From: Lachnospiraceae bacterium
Lineage (GTDB): Bacteria > Bacillota_A > Clostridia > Lachnospirales > Lachnospiraceae
Assembly (NCBI GenBank): GCA_016287765.1
Contig: JAEEWS010000003.1
Location: 47,560 to 111,559, forward strand
Length of the DNA stretch: 64,000 bases
Reading direction: 5' to 3'
The notes beneath the pieces were generated by a model that was not told the origin of the DNA, searched no databases, and was given only the letters and a program-made list of their open reading frames with translations. The position numbers and the translations under genes are program-made. Below, one piece after another: positions 17,359 through 26,186 of this stretch. Every line of letters begins with the position of its first letter. Positions within the stretch are counted from its first letter, which is position 1.

Positions 17359-18636
17359 TCACTCTCTGGAGGCAAGTTCCCTTGCTATATCGGACCAGCT
17401 AAGGCCGGTTTCTGCCATAAGTACCATAACATGATACATAAAATCGGCGATCTCGTATCTCAATTCTTCATGGTCGGGATTCTTTGCGGCAATAACGATC
17501 TCAGTAGCTTCTTCACCGCATTTTTTAAGGATCTTGTCTATGCCCTTGTCAAAGAGATAATTGGTATAGCTTCCTTCCTTTGGATTCTTTTTCCTGTCAA
17601 GGATGACGCCCATTACCTTATCAAAGATATCGGAAATGTCTTCACTTTCGAAATCCGTTTTGAAAACATCTGTATAGAAGCAGGAATAGTTGCCTGTATG
17701 ACAAGCGGCTCCTATCTGCTTTACTTTTGCCAGAAGAGTGTCCGAATCACAGTCTATGGACAGACTCTTAACGAATTGATAATGGCCTGAAGTATCCCCC
17801 TTTATCCAAAGCTCGTTCCTGCTCCTGGACCAATAGGTCATCCTTCCGGTCTCAATGGTCCTGTCATAGGCTTCCTCATTCATATAAGCCAGCATAAGGA
17901 CCTGATTTGTCTTATAATCCTGAACGATAACAGGAATAAGCCCCTGGTCGTTCTTCTTCATGTCCGCAAACTTCATGGAACTTTCGAACATATATACGGG
18001 ATAACCCTGATCCTTAAGGGATTTTTTAACTCCGAACACATTCTTTCCTGCATAGAAAGAAGTGGCAATAGCCTCCACATTGGGAAGTTCCATAAGCGAA
18101 GTGATGGAATTTCTTTCAAGAGCATCCCTGATGATGACAGGACAATAATTCTCATTCAGATACTTAAGGATCTTGGGTGTGATCTGAATGTGCTTTGCCA
18201 TGATGCCGTATATCCCCGCTGATATATATTTAAGGCAGGTCTGACCGATCTCATGTATGGTCTCTTCTTTGTAATCACAGCCGAAATTAACACAGGCCCA
18301 TACATTTTCCTTACCGATCTTGGTAACGGCCTGAGCCAACAGTTCCGGATCCGAGATCTTATCCATATCAATGACTACTTTGCATGCACCCGAATAATAG
18401 GCCTTTTTAACATCCTCCAGACGATCCACGTAAACTCCTGTCATAAAAGGAAGATCGGTCCTGTCACGTACAAGACGCAGAGTGGAAATGAAATCTTCCC
18501 TCTCCTTGTCCGATGCGGAATAGTTGTAGATATAGAGCATGTCCACTCCGGAATCGTCATAGTCCGCAACCAGTTCCAATATATTTTCTCTTGATTCGTT
18601 TTCGGCATCAATGGATGCTATGATCTTTTTGTCCAT
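17359..18636 (-). CDS. hisIE: HisF-like/HisI/HisE three-domain histidine enzyme
   Basis: The protein has 425 residues. Residues 221-325 are phosphoribosyl-AMP cyclohydrolase (HisI), with zinc ligands Cys 296, 312 and 319 in DCDSDT and ACHTGNYSC. Residues 335-425 are phosphoribosyl-ATP pyrophosphatase (HisE) with [13 protein letters not shown]. Together they perform steps 2 and 3 of histidine synthesis. Standard HisIE is only about 200-220 residues. Residues 1-205 resemble a HisA/HisF half-barrel protein ([31 protein letters not shown]). Asp 10 matches the first catalytic Asp of HisF, but the second (Asp 130 in Thermotoga) appears as Asn 117, so cyclase activity is doubtful. It is last in the his operon and overlaps hisA by one base. 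Confidence 0.92.
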   Translation of the reverse strand: MDKKIIASIDAENESRENILELVADYDDSGVDMLYIYNYSASDKEREDFISTLRLVRDRTDLPFMTGVYVDRLEDVKKAYYSGACKVVIDMDKISDPELLAQAVTKIGKENVWACVNFGCDYKEETIHEIGQTCLKYISAGIYGIMAKHIQITPKILKYLNENYCPVIIRDALERNSITSLMELPNVEAIATSFYAGKNVFGVKKSLKDQGYPVYMFESSMKFADMKKNDQGLIPVIVQDYKTNQVLMLAYMNEEAYDRTIETGRMTYWSRSRNELWIKGDTSGHYQFVKSLSIDCDSDTLLAKVKQIGAACHTGNYSCFYTDVFKTDFESEDISDIFDKVMGVILDRKKNPKEGSYTNYLFDKGIDKILKKCGEEATEIVIAAKNPDHEELRYEIADFMYHVMVLMAETGLSWSDIARELASRE

Positions 18637-19352
18637 TACTCAAACTCCTTTGCGACCTCTTTGAGATCTATCTTGTGCTCATAGATCGCCTTTCCCAAAA
18701 TAGCTCCGTCAACTCCGGCTTTTGCCAATTCTCTAAGGTCCTGAACGGAAGAAACACCGCCTGAAGCAACGATCTCAAGTCCTGTAGCCTCTGCCAGTTT
18801 TTTGGTCTGCATTATGTTGGGTCCCGAAAGCATGCCATCCTTGGAAATATCTGTGTAGATTATGGTCTTTACGCCCATATCCTTCATAAGAAGCGCCAGT
18901 TCCACAGCCGTGATCTTACTGATCTCTTCCCAGCCGGAAACGGCTACTTTGCCGTCTTTTGCATCGATGCCCACAATGATCTTGTCCGCACCGAACTGAC
19001 GTATGGATTCCTTAACGAATTCAGGTCTTCTGACCGCCTCTGTGCCGATGATGACTCTGGAAACGCCCAGATCCAGTTTTCGGCTTATATCTTCGGTGGT
19101 CCTGATGCCTCCGCCTATCTCCACAGGTATGGAAACACAGTCAATAATGGCTTTAACAGCTTCATCATTAACCGATCTTCCTTCTCTGGCGCCGTCCAGA
19201 TCCACAAGATGAATGAATCTGGCACCTGCTTCTTCAAATTCCTTAGCTACTTCACAGGGTTTGTCCGCATAAACCGTCTTGTCGTCATACACTCCCTGCC
19301 TCAGACGAACACACTGCCCGTCCTTAATGTCAATTGCCGGATAAAGTTTCAT
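18636..19352 (-). CDS. hisA: ProFAR isomerase HisA
   Basis: This beta/alpha barrel has 238 residues when started at the ATG at 19352 ([12 protein letters not shown]), which has GAGGG 6 bases upstream. A GTG four codons further out (19364) overlaps that site and is less likely. The catalytic Asp pair is present in [12 protein letters not shown] and GIDAKDGKV. The conserved IGGGIRT and VIIGTEAV phosphate-binding motifs are also seen. The enzyme isomerises ProFAR to PRFAR, the substrate of the missing HisF/HisH pair. Confidence 0.95.
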   Translation of the reverse strand: MKLYPAIDIKDGQCVRLRQGVYDDKTVYADKPCEVAKEFEEAGARFIHLVDLDGAREGRSVNDEAVKAIIDCVSIPVEIGGGIRTTEDISRKLDLGVSRVIIGTEAVRRPEFVKESIRQFGADKIIVGIDAKDGKVAVSGWEEISKITAVELALLMKDMGVKTIIYTDISKDGMLSGPNIMQTKKLAEATGLEIVASGGVSSVQDLRELAKAGVDGAILGKAIYEHKIDLKEVAKEFE

Positions 19353-19373
19353 GTTTTCCCTCACGTGATTTTA

Positions 19374-19958
19374 TTAAAGTGTGCCCTTTGTGGACAGTAC
19401 TCCGCTGATCCTGTCGTTAGCCGAAACAGCTGCGCTGAGAGCCTTGGAAAAGGCCTTGAAGCACGCTTCCAGCTTGTGATGATTGTTTTCCCCCGCCAGT
19501 TCTTTTAAGTGCAGGTTCATTTTAGCCGAATATGATACGGCATAGAAGAACTCCTTAGCCATTTCAGTGTCGAAGTCCCCTACCTTAGGCACTGTAAGCT
19601 GAACATCAAAATTAAGATACGGTCTTCCGCAAAGATCTATGGCACAAAGTATAAGTGTCTCATCCATGGGAAGAGTAAAGCAGCCGTAACGGTTTATACC
19701 TTCCTTACCGCCCAGTGCTTTATCTATGGCTTCGCCCAAGGCTATACCGCAATCCTCTATGGTGTGATGGCAATCCACATTGAGGTCCCCTTTGCATTTA
19801 AGCTTCAGGTCAAAAAGACCGTGTTTTGCAAAAGCGGTAAGCATATGGTCGAAAAAGCCTATGCCTGTGGAAATTTCCGAATTACCCCTGCCGTCAAGAT
19901 CGATCTCGACAAGGATATCCGTTTCTCCGGTAACACGTTTCACGCTGCCTGTTCTCAT
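19374..19958 (-). CDS. hisB: Imidazoleglycerol-phosphate dehydratase
   Basis: The 194 residues are typical of monofunctional HisB. It has the family metal-binding His/Glu motifs GFFDHMLTAFAKHG, DCHHTIEDCGIALGEA and, near the C-terminus, GENNHHKLEACFKAF. It dehydrates imidazoleglycerol phosphate to imidazole acetol phosphate. Its start overlaps the hisD stop by one base and hisA follows after 21 bases. Confidence 0.97.
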   Translation of the reverse strand: MRTGSVKRVTGETDILVEIDLDGRGNSEISTGIGFFDHMLTAFAKHGLFDLKLKCKGDLNVDCHHTIEDCGIALGEAIDKALGGKEGINRYGCFTLPMDETLILCAIDLCGRPYLNFDVQLTVPKVGDFDTEMAKEFFYAVSYSAKMNLHLKELAGENNHHKLEACFKAFSKALSAAVSANDRISGVLSTKGTL

Positions 19959-21259
19959 TACTTTACTTCCTTTCCGAAGCGCACTGCAATGGAATTTGCA
20001 TGTGCGGTGAGTCCCTCTGCTTTTGCAAAGGTAATGATGTCGTTGCTGACGGGCTCGAGTGCTTCCCGTGAATACATGATTATACTGCTTTTCTTAATGA
20101 AGTCGTCAACGGAAAGAGGTGAAAAGAATTTGGCCGTTCCGTTGGTGGGCAGGACGTGATTGGGTCCCGCAAAATAATCGCCCAGAGGTTCGCTGGAGAA
20201 CTCTCCCAAAAACATTGCCCCCGCATTTTTGATCTTTGTCATGGTCATGAAAGGATCCCGGGTCAATATCTCCAGGTGTTCGCTGGCGATCTCGTTTACG
20301 GCGTCTATTGCATCCTGCATATTATCCGCTATTAAAATATAGCCGTAATTATCCAGGGATTTTTCAAGTATGGCCTTTCTGGTAAGCTGAGCAACAAATC
20401 TGTTGATCTCAGCTTCCACCTTATCGGCAAGTTCCGCAGAGGTGGTCACGAAGATCGCACTTGCCAGCTCATCATGTTCGGCCTGTGAAAGAAGATCCGC
20501 CGCCACATAGGTGGGATTTGCGGTCTCATCTGCCAATACCATGACTTCCGAAGGTCCTGCTATGGAATCAATAGCCACAAGACCGTATACAGCCTTTTTC
20601 GCAAGGGCTACAAAGATATTGCCGGGCCCCACGATCTTATCAACCTTCTTAATAGATGCGGTTCCGTAAGCCATGGCACCGATAGCCTGTGCTCCGCCGA
20701 CTTTATAGATCTCTGTGACGCCTGCTTCCTTAGCTGCAACCAATGTGCCTTCGTAGACCTTGCCGTCCGCTCCGGGAGGAGTCACCATGCAGATCCTCTT
20801 TACTCCCGCAACCTTGGCGGGGATAACGTTCATAAGGACTGAGGAAGGATAGGCAGCCTTTCCGCCGGGAACATATACGCCCACAGCCTCTATGGGGCTC
20901 ACCTTCTGTCCGAGAATGATCCCCGATTCCTCGGAATCAAACCAGCTGTACTGCTTTTGTTTCATGTGATAGGTTCTGATGTTCTCCGCAGCTTTTTTAA
21001 TAACCTCCAGAACTTCCGCAGGAAGCTTTGAATAAGCCTCTTTGATCTCTTCTTCGGTAACCTTTATATTGGCTTCGGAAATATCGGCCTTATCGAATTT
21101 CTTAGTGTATCCGAAAAGGGCTTCATCTCCTTTTAACTTGATATCTTCCAGGATCTCAGCCACCTTTTGGGTCTGTTCCGTGTATTGATTGGGATTACGC
21201 TTTAAAAGCTTTGCCTGCAGGTCCTTTTTATTTTCTTCCGTTAATCTGATCTTTCTCAT
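19958..21259 (-). CDS. hisD: Histidinol dehydrogenase
   Basis: This NAD-dependent zinc enzyme of 433 residues catalyses the last two steps of histidine synthesis. Recognisable blocks are PIEAVGVYVPGGKAAYPSS, KVGGAQAIGAMAYG, KIVGPGNIFVALAKK, LLSQAEHDELASA and SEHLEILT. Length is normal. Start and stop each overlap a neighbour by one base, showing strict coupling from hisG to hisB. Confidence 0.97.
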   Translation of the reverse strand: MRKIRLTEENKKDLQAKLLKRNPNQYTEQTQKVAEILEDIKLKGDEALFGYTKKFDKADISEANIKVTEEEIKEAYSKLPAEVLEVIKKAAENIRTYHMKQKQYSWFDSEESGIILGQKVSPIEAVGVYVPGGKAAYPSSVLMNVIPAKVAGVKRICMVTPPGADGKVYEGTLVAAKEAGVTEIYKVGGAQAIGAMAYGTASIKKVDKIVGPGNIFVALAKKAVYGLVAIDSIAGPSEVMVLADETANPTYVAADLLSQAEHDELASAIFVTTSAELADKVEAEINRFVAQLTRKAILEKSLDNYGYILIADNMQDAIDAVNEIASEHLEILTRDPFMTMTKIKNAGAMFLGEFSSEPLGDYFAGPNHVLPTNGTAKFFSPLSVDDFIKKSSIIMYSREALEPVSNDIITFAKAEGLTAHANSIAVRFGKEVK

Positions 21260-21894
21260 TACAGCTCCTTTCTAAGTCGGTCAATGATCTCTGTGATCCT
21301 CTCATGTTCCATTTTCATGGACACTTGATTCACAACCATTCTCGCAGAAAGGGGAAGGATCTCCTCCAGGACCTCAAGTCCGTTCTCTCTTAAGGTTGTT
21401 CCGGTTTCAACTATGTCCACTATAACCTCCGACAGTCCCACGATGGGTGCCAGTTCAATGGATCCGTTAAGCTTGATTATTTCAACCGTTTGATGCTTCT
21501 TGTTCTGAAAATAATCCTTGGCTATCCTGGGATACTTGGTAGCCACTCTGATTATCTGGCCGGAGTTTAAAAGAGGTTTTGCGGAAGCGGGTCCGGCAAC
21601 GCACATACGGCACTTTCCGACTCCCAGATCCAGGACTTCGTATATATTCCTGTTTTCCTCATAAATGGTATCCTTACCCACTACTCCGATATCGGCAGCT
21701 CCGTATTCCACATAGGTGGGAACGTCCGTTGCCTTGGCCAGGAAAAACTTAAGTTTAAGCTCTTCATTTGTAAATATGAGTTTTCTGGATTCCTTGTCCT
21801 TCATCTCCTCACAGGTGATGCCGATCTTTTCAAGAAATCCCAATGTTTGTAATGCAAGTCTGCCCTTTGCCAGGGCGAATGTGATATATTCCAT
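21259..21894 (-). CDS. hisG: ATP phosphoribosyltransferase, short form
   Basis: The 211 residues form the short HisG, which lacks the C-terminal regulatory ACT-like domain and needs HisZ. Diagnostic sequences are FALAKGRL at the N-terminus, [16 protein letters not shown], and the PRPP-binding stretch [15 protein letters not shown]. It catalyses the committed first step of histidine synthesis. It follows hisZ by 14 bases, consistent with an obligate HisG-HisZ complex. Confidence 0.96.
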   Translation of the reverse strand: MEYITFALAKGRLALQTLGFLEKIGITCEEMKDKESRKLIFTNEELKLKFFLAKATDVPTYVEYGAADIGVVGKDTIYEENRNIYEVLDLGVGKCRMCVAGPASAKPLLNSGQIIRVATKYPRIAKDYFQNKKHQTVEIIKLNGSIELAPIVGLSEVIVDIVETGTTLRENGLEVLEEILPLSARMVVNQVSMKMEHERITEIIDRLRKEL

Positions 21895-21908
21895 TATCTA
21901 CCCCGTTT

Positions 21909-23153
21909 CTACAGATCTTTTGTCTGAATTTCTTTGGTTTCCATGTCCATGATACGGATACTGTCGGGATTATCCACGAATAATATGCCTCCCGCCAATA
22001 TGCTTTCCGCATATCTTTCGTATTCATCCTGAGACAGGTAATTGTTCTTCTTTAACAAAACAGCGGAAAGGCCGTCTTTTCTGAGACCGCTTACAATATT
22101 GACCGCCGTCTTTTCCAGCTTTTCATCATAAAGTACCAATGTGGTCTTTCTTCTGTACTTGGGAATGATCTGCTGTCTTGCCATGGCCGCGATGGCATAG
22201 TCCGTATAAATGGCTATTCCGATGGCAGGTGCGGGCTTACCGAACTGGGAAAGCAGCTTATCGTATCTTCCCCCTGCGGCAATGGGTTCACCGGTCTTGT
22301 GGGTATAGGCCTTGAAAACAACTCCCGTATAGTAATTGTACTGAGAAAGCATTCCAAGGTCGAAGGAAACGTGATTCTCCATGCCGTAAAGACACAGCTT
22401 TTCATATATCTCCTCGATCCTTTCAAGGGCTGCCACCGCTCTGGGATTCTCGGTCTTTTCCTTCATTTCTCTCACAAAATCAATGGATCCGAATTGAAGA
22501 GGAAGTCCCGTGAACAGTTCCTTTATGGTCTCATCGATGTTCTTACCGGAAAGAAGCTCCTGAACTCCGAAAAGATTTTTTGTCTCAATGAGGCTCCTGA
22601 GCTCATCGGTTTCATCCTGATCGAAACCTGCGGCATCGCAAAGGCCTCTGAAGAAGTCGGCATTTCCCACTTCTATCTGAAAATCTTCCAGCCCCATACT
22701 TTTAATGCAATCTATCATGAGAGCGATCATTTCCGCATCCGCAGATGCACCGGCTTCATTTACCAGCTCGGCGCCGATCTGGGTGATCTCCTTGAGTTTT
22801 CCTCTGTAACCGTCATTGTTCATGAAGGTATTGCCATGATAAAACATTCTGATGGGAAGAGTCTCGTCCCTGAAATATTTAGCCACGCATCTGGCGATCT
22901 GAGGTGTCATGTCAGGTCTCAAAACAAGAGTTTCACCGTCTCTGTCAATGAACTTGTACATATCCTTCTGAGCAACGGTGCCTCTTTCGGCATTAAAAAT
23001 ATCAAAATATTCGAATGCGGGTGTCTTTATCTGAAGGAAGCCATAATGTCGCATACACTCCTTAACGGCGCGTTCTGCCCGTTCTTTGGTAATGTATTCT
23101 TCGCCATAGATGTCTCTCACACCTTCCGGTGTATGTAACAGTTTTTCTTTCAC
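21909..23153 (-). CDS. hisZ: ATP phosphoribosyltransferase regulatory subunit HisZ
   Basis: The 414 residues resemble class II histidyl-tRNA synthetase: TPEGVRDIYGEEY near the N-terminus, VLRPDMTPQIARCVAKYF (motif 2 region), and SFDLGMLSQYNYYTGVVF with AAGGRYDKLLSQFG in motif 3. The C-terminal anticodon-binding domain is replaced by an unusual segment. The paralogue partners short HisG and senses histidine. The start is GTG at 23153, with AAGGAG 6 bases upstream. It is the first gene of the his operon, behind a strong promoter and a leader hairpin. Confidence 0.93.
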   Translation of the reverse strand: MKEKLLHTPEGVRDIYGEEYITKERAERAVKECMRHYGFLQIKTPAFEYFDIFNAERGTVAQKDMYKFIDRDGETLVLRPDMTPQIARCVAKYFRDETLPIRMFYHGNTFMNNDGYRGKLKEITQIGAELVNEAGASADAEMIALMIDCIKSMGLEDFQIEVGNADFFRGLCDAAGFDQDETDELRSLIETKNLFGVQELLSGKNIDETIKELFTGLPLQFGSIDFVREMKEKTENPRAVAALERIEEIYEKLCLYGMENHVSFDLGMLSQYNYYTGVVFKAYTHKTGEPIAAGGRYDKLLSQFGKPAPAIGIAIYTDYAIAAMARQQIIPKYRRKTTLVLYDEKLEKTAVNIVSGLRKDGLSAVLLKKNNYLSQDEYERYAESILAGGILFVDNPDSIRIMDMETKEIQTKDL

Positions 23154-23212
23154 GGCTTTCTCCTTTCTGAATCTGAGTTAATTGTGCTTCCGCTTCGCTT
23201 TCACGCGTTAAA

Positions 23213-23238
23213 CTGCTAATTTGCTACCATATTAGCAG
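23213..23238 (-). promoter_or_regulatory. Perfect hairpin/palindrome at the 5' end of the his leader
   Basis: Arms CTGCTAAT (23213-23220) and ATTAGCAG (23231-23238) are exact inverted copies with a 10-base centre. It lies just downstream of the his -10, so it would be at the extreme 5' end of the transcript or act as an operator. The leader has no histidine-codon run and no T-box signature that I can see. Confidence 0.55.
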
Positions 23239-23249
23239 ATTGATTAGAG

Positions 23250-23278
23250 ATTTTACCTTAAGAGAAATGAATTGTCAA
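23250..23278 (-). promoter_or_regulatory. Sigma-A promoter of the his operon
   Basis: Minus strand: -35 TTGACA (23273-23278), exactly 17 bases, -10 TAAAAT (23250-23255). Transcription would start near 23243, about 90 bases before the hisZ GTG. Confidence 0.8.
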
Positions 23279-23293
23279 GTTTTTTTATAAACT

Positions 23294-23830
23294 TCAATTA
23301 TCTCTCTCCTCCAGGTCTTTTTGGAGCATTGAAAGATAGGGTACAAAAAGGCCCGCTTTTTCTTTAAAGAACCACTTTTCCTGCAATTCGTCAAAACGTA
23401 TGCTCTTTCTTCCTCCCTGTTCCATTCTGTCCCAGAAAACCTTGATCTCAGAGAATCTCATATAATAATAAGTGTTTTTATGAGTATAATTTATAAGAAA
23501 GAAAGCGACTCCGTCCTGCTTTTCAAAATCCTCCATAAACAGCATCTGATGCTCGTGGATATTGTTTAAGGCAAAGGTGTCCAGTTTGCATTCCTTGGCA
23601 TCAAAGCACACGGGGATGCCCTGGACCGCTCCTATATAGTCTACGGTACTCTTTTGATCGAAGTAGGCAAGAGTGATGTGCCTGCTCTCCTGATCGATCT
23701 CCACCGGAGTTATGGGCGTAGGCACCTTCTGGATCAGTGCCAGCCCTTTTTCCCTGTATTTATCGTTTGTAAGATTTACAAGTTCCTCAAGATTTGATCC
23801 CCTGAGTCCTCGTGAATTCCATGACGGCAT
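23294..23830 (-). CDS. recU: Holliday junction resolvase RecU
   Basis: The protein has 178 residues (Bacillus RecU about 206, so the N-terminus is short). Matching family blocks are NSRGLRGSNLEELVNLTND, PTPITPVEID, STVDYIGAVQG, CFDAKECK, NIHEHQMLFM and FWDRMEQGG. RecU cleaves recombination junctions in Firmicutes. Of the PD-(D/E)xK-type residues, the Asp in STVDY and the last Lys are kept, but the usual Glu of EAKETK is Asp. It overlaps the 3' end of the RluA-family gene by 44 bases; the NSRG motif at the N-terminus makes this start secure, with GAGG upstream. Confidence 0.85.
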   Translation of the reverse strand: MPSWNSRGLRGSNLEELVNLTNDKYREKGLALIQKVPTPITPVEIDQESRHITLAYFDQKSTVDYIGAVQGIPVCFDAKECKLDTFALNNIHEHQMLFMEDFEKQDGVAFFLINYTHKNTYYYMRFSEIKVFWDRMEQGGRKSIRFDELQEKWFFKEKAGLFVPYLSMLQKDLEERDN

Positions 23831-24836
23831 TTATATAATCCTCTTCACTGAACAGCTTGACTGCTGTATTTTTAAATTTATCAGGCGGCATACAGGTAAC
23901 TGTTTTTCCGCTTATCTGCCGGAGTTTTGTCCCTTTCGGGGGAAATACCAGCATATAGGCATGGAGCAATTGATGATCCGCCTTTACAGTTTCTTTTTCA
24001 CCCGGGGCCTTCTTTTTAAGTTCCTTGTATCCGTATTTTACGTCCCCCACCAGGGGATGGCCCAGAGCAGAAAGCTGGGCTCTTATCTGATGAGTCTTTC
24101 CGGTTATCAGCCTCACAGCCAGAAAGCTGTGATCCTTATCGGTCAAAAGCGGGAAAAATTCCGCTTCTATTTTTTCATAGCCTTCCGAAGGTTTTTCCGA
24201 TACCCTGACCTTATTGGTCTTTTCGTCCTTGGATATATAGGATGTGAACTTCCCCCTAAGCTTAACATTTCCCAGGGTCAGACAGAGATAGTATTTCTTA
24301 AGATCGTGGCTTTTAAGGAGACCGGAAGCTTCCTGCAGACCCAAAAGGCTTTTACCCGCGATCACAAGGCCTGATGTGTTCCTGTCTATACGGTTACAGA
24401 CTCCGGGGGTAAAGGCTTCGTTCATTCCTATGTTTTTTTCCGCCAGATATCCCACTATCCTTTCGTTTAGGGAAATATCATCAGGGGAGGCTTTTTGCGA
24501 AAGTTCTCCCGCCGGCTTATTGACGATCAGGATATCATCGTCTTCATAAACTATCTCGGAAGTTTTAAGTTTATGCTTTAAAACTTCCGCTTCTTCAGCC
24601 GGCCGGTCATTTCCTTTTCCGCTGAATTTGTCAAAGGTGTCTTGGGCAAGGAAAAAAGCGATCTCGTCACCCTCCTTCACCTTTTCGTTCCCTTCGGCCT
24701 TTTTGCCATTCAGGGTAATGTTCTTTTTTCTAAGCATCTTATAAACAAAAGAAGAAGGCGCTTCTTTAAGTATCTTCATAAGAAGCTTGTCGAATCTCTG
24801 TCCGCTTTCGTTTTTTCCTACCTTAATACCTATCAT
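23787..24836 (-). CDS. RluA-family RNA pseudouridine synthase
   Basis: The protein has 349 residues. An N-terminal S4-like domain (about 1-70, SSFVKMLRKK-like with NITLNGKKAE) is followed by the RluA catalytic domain. The catalytic Asp lies in NRIDRNTSGLVIAGK (normally HRLDRxTSG). Other family blocks are ILIVNKPAGE, LVGDVKYG and ITGKTHQIRAQL. It probably modifies 23S rRNA like RluC/RluD; the exact uridines cannot be told from sequence. It overlaps the upstream membrane-protein gene by one base and recU by 44 bases. Confidence 0.92.
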   Translation of the reverse strand: MIGIKVGKNESGQRFDKLLMKILKEAPSSFVYKMLRKKNITLNGKKAEGNEKVKEGDEIAFFLAQDTFDKFSGKGNDRPAEEAEVLKHKLKTSEIVYEDDDILIVNKPAGELSQKASPDDISLNERIVGYLAEKNIGMNEAFTPGVCNRIDRNTSGLVIAGKSLLGLQEASGLLKSHDLKKYYLCLTLGNVKLRGKFTSYISKDEKTNKVRVSEKPSEGYEKIEAEFFPLLTDKDHSFLAVRLITGKTHQIRAQLSALGHPLVGDVKYGYKELKKKAPGEKETVKADHQLLHAYMLVFPPKGTKLRQISGKTVTCMPPDKFKNTAVKLFSEEDYINAVMEFTRTQGIKS

Positions 24837-25417
24837 TATACAATAGCCGTCCTGATAAACTCCAATACTCCGTTCCTGTCTGCCTGCTGCTTTTCCGTAA
24901 GCATTTCCTCATCGCTTCTCATTCGAAAACGATTGGAAAGAGCTTTTGCGGAATCGGTCAGAAAACATACATGATCCAGCTTCCTGTTCTCACATTCGGT
25001 TTTGAAATATCTTTCCGTTTTATCAAGTTTATCCTTTTTTTGAGTGGAATAGCCGATGATCTGATGCCCTGTCACCACTATGGCATCCAGATGCATGGGC
25101 CGTTCCCTTGAAGTAAAGACCGGGTCGTAGAAAACGATATCACCCGTTTTTAAAAGGCCCTCTATAAAGCTTTTTTCTTCTTCAGAAATACATTTATTGG
25201 GAAAAACAACGATCAAAAGAGTCAGGATCTTGGCTCCCGGCAGAACACCGAGAATAGAGATGACCGTAAAGAGATTTCTTGCTTCCCATTTATTTAAAGC
25301 AAGACCCAAAACAAAAATACCTACGGATGCCAGAAGCACTCCGAGAAATCCCAATATAAGAACGGTCTTTTTGTATTTTAAATACCCGAATTCGCCTTTT
25401 TCTTTTTTGTTAAGCAT
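24836..25417 (-). CDS. Unrecognised membrane protein, two helices plus cytoplasmic domain
   Basis: The protein has 193 residues and I do not recognise its family. Two hydrophobic helices lie near 16-40 (TVLILGFLGVLLASVGIFVL) and 46-72, with a Lys-rich N-terminus. From about 75 to 193 it is soluble, charged and mixed alpha/beta (TGDIVFYDPVFTSRERPMHL; VVTGHQIIGYS). One might suspect a nuclease-like fold from the D and K/E spacing, but no motif is firm. It is embedded in the run of RNA-modification genes and is coupled to the pseudouridine synthase gene by a 1-base overlap. Confidence 0.75.
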   Translation of the reverse strand: MLNKKEKGEFGYLKYKKTVLILGFLGVLLASVGIFVLGLALNKWEARNLFTVISILGVLPGAKILTLLIVVFPNKCISEEEKSFIEGLLKTGDIVFYDPVFTSRERPMHLDAIVVTGHQIIGYSTQKKDKLDKTERYFKTECENRKLDHVCFLTDSAKALSNRFRMRSDEEMLTEKQQADRNGVLEFIRTAIV

Positions 25418-25451
25418 TTATATCTCCCTTTTTATAAGTCAATTAACTCTG

Positions 25452-26186
25452 TTATCTTATTTCCCTGCTGTCTGTAAATCTCATCTCACCCGGCTTTAGG
25501 TCGTCGGGCAGAAGGAGCTTGCCGAAACGTATGCGTTTTAGATAAGTTACTTCCACCCCCACCTCATGACACATGCGTTTCACCTGATGAAACCTGCCTT
25601 CCGTGAGGACTATCTTTAAAGTGCACATGTTTTCCTCTTCCGATACTACCGTAAGTCCTGCGGGAAGCGCTGTATAATCTTCCCCCACCCGGAGACCGTC
25701 CTTAAACCTTTGAACCGCATCAGGATCAAGCTTTCCCTCGCATCGGGCAAGATACTCCTTTTCCACATGCTTTGCGGGGCTTAAAAGTTCATGGGAAAGA
25801 GCACCGTCGTTGGTGATCACCAAAAGCCCTTCCGTATCCTTATCAAGACGTCCGATGGGGAAAAGGCCGCTTTTGGGGCAGGCATCATTTATCTCTTTAT
25901 TTTCCCGGATCAGATCCAGAACGGTCCTGTCTCTGCTGTCTTCCGTGGCACTGATCACTCCCGCGGGCTTATTCATCATAATATAAACAAAGCCTATTTT
26001 TTTAAGTACTGTACCGTCCAGAGTAACAACGTCTTTTTCCGTAACCTTGGTTTCACCCTTCTTACATATCGCAGAATTCACTTTGACTCTCCCCGCCGAA
26101 AGCGCTTTTTTCGCTTCAGATCTGGTAAGCCCGGAATTTTCACTTATAAATTTGTCAAGCCTGTCTGCCATTACATCATTCTCCAT
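25452..26186 (-). CDS. RsuA/RluB-family rRNA pseudouridine synthase
   Basis: The protein has 244 residues. The S4 domain (1-60, RLDKFISENSGLTRSEAKKAL) is followed by the RsuA-type catalytic domain with GRLDKDTEGLLVITNDG carrying the catalytic Asp, YIMMNKPAGVISA, and the C-terminal EGRFHQVKRMCHEVG. It is more like RsuA (16S U516) than RluB by length, but the assignment is not certain. Its start overlaps the 3' end of the methyltransferase gene by 16 bases. Confidence 0.92.
   Translation of the reverse strand: MENDVMADRLDKFISENSGLTRSEAKKALSAGRVKVNSAICKKGETKVTEKDVVTLDGTVLKKIGFVYIMMNKPAGVISATEDSRDRTVLDLIRENKEINDACPKSGLFPIGRLDKDTEGLLVITNDGALSHELLSPAKHVEKEYLARCEGKLDPDAVQRFKDGLRVGEDYTALPAGLTVVSEEENMCTLKIVLTEGRFHQVKRMCHEVGVEVTYLKRIRFGKLLLPDDLKPGEMRFTDSREIR

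Noticed and set aside
17222..17362. 47-codon N-terminal extension of the first exporter adaptor
   Set aside because: It would run through a consensus promoter and put the lipoprotein signal inside the protein; the ATG at 17221 has a good ribosome site.
22299..23138. 279-codon frame on the plus strand
   Set aside because: Fully antisense to hisZ, no ribosome site, and composition typical of a shadow frame.
23221..23235. Four-codon ATG-GTA-GCA-AAT-TAG frame in the his leader as a leader peptide
   Set aside because: It has no histidine codons and no ribosome site and sits inside the hairpin.
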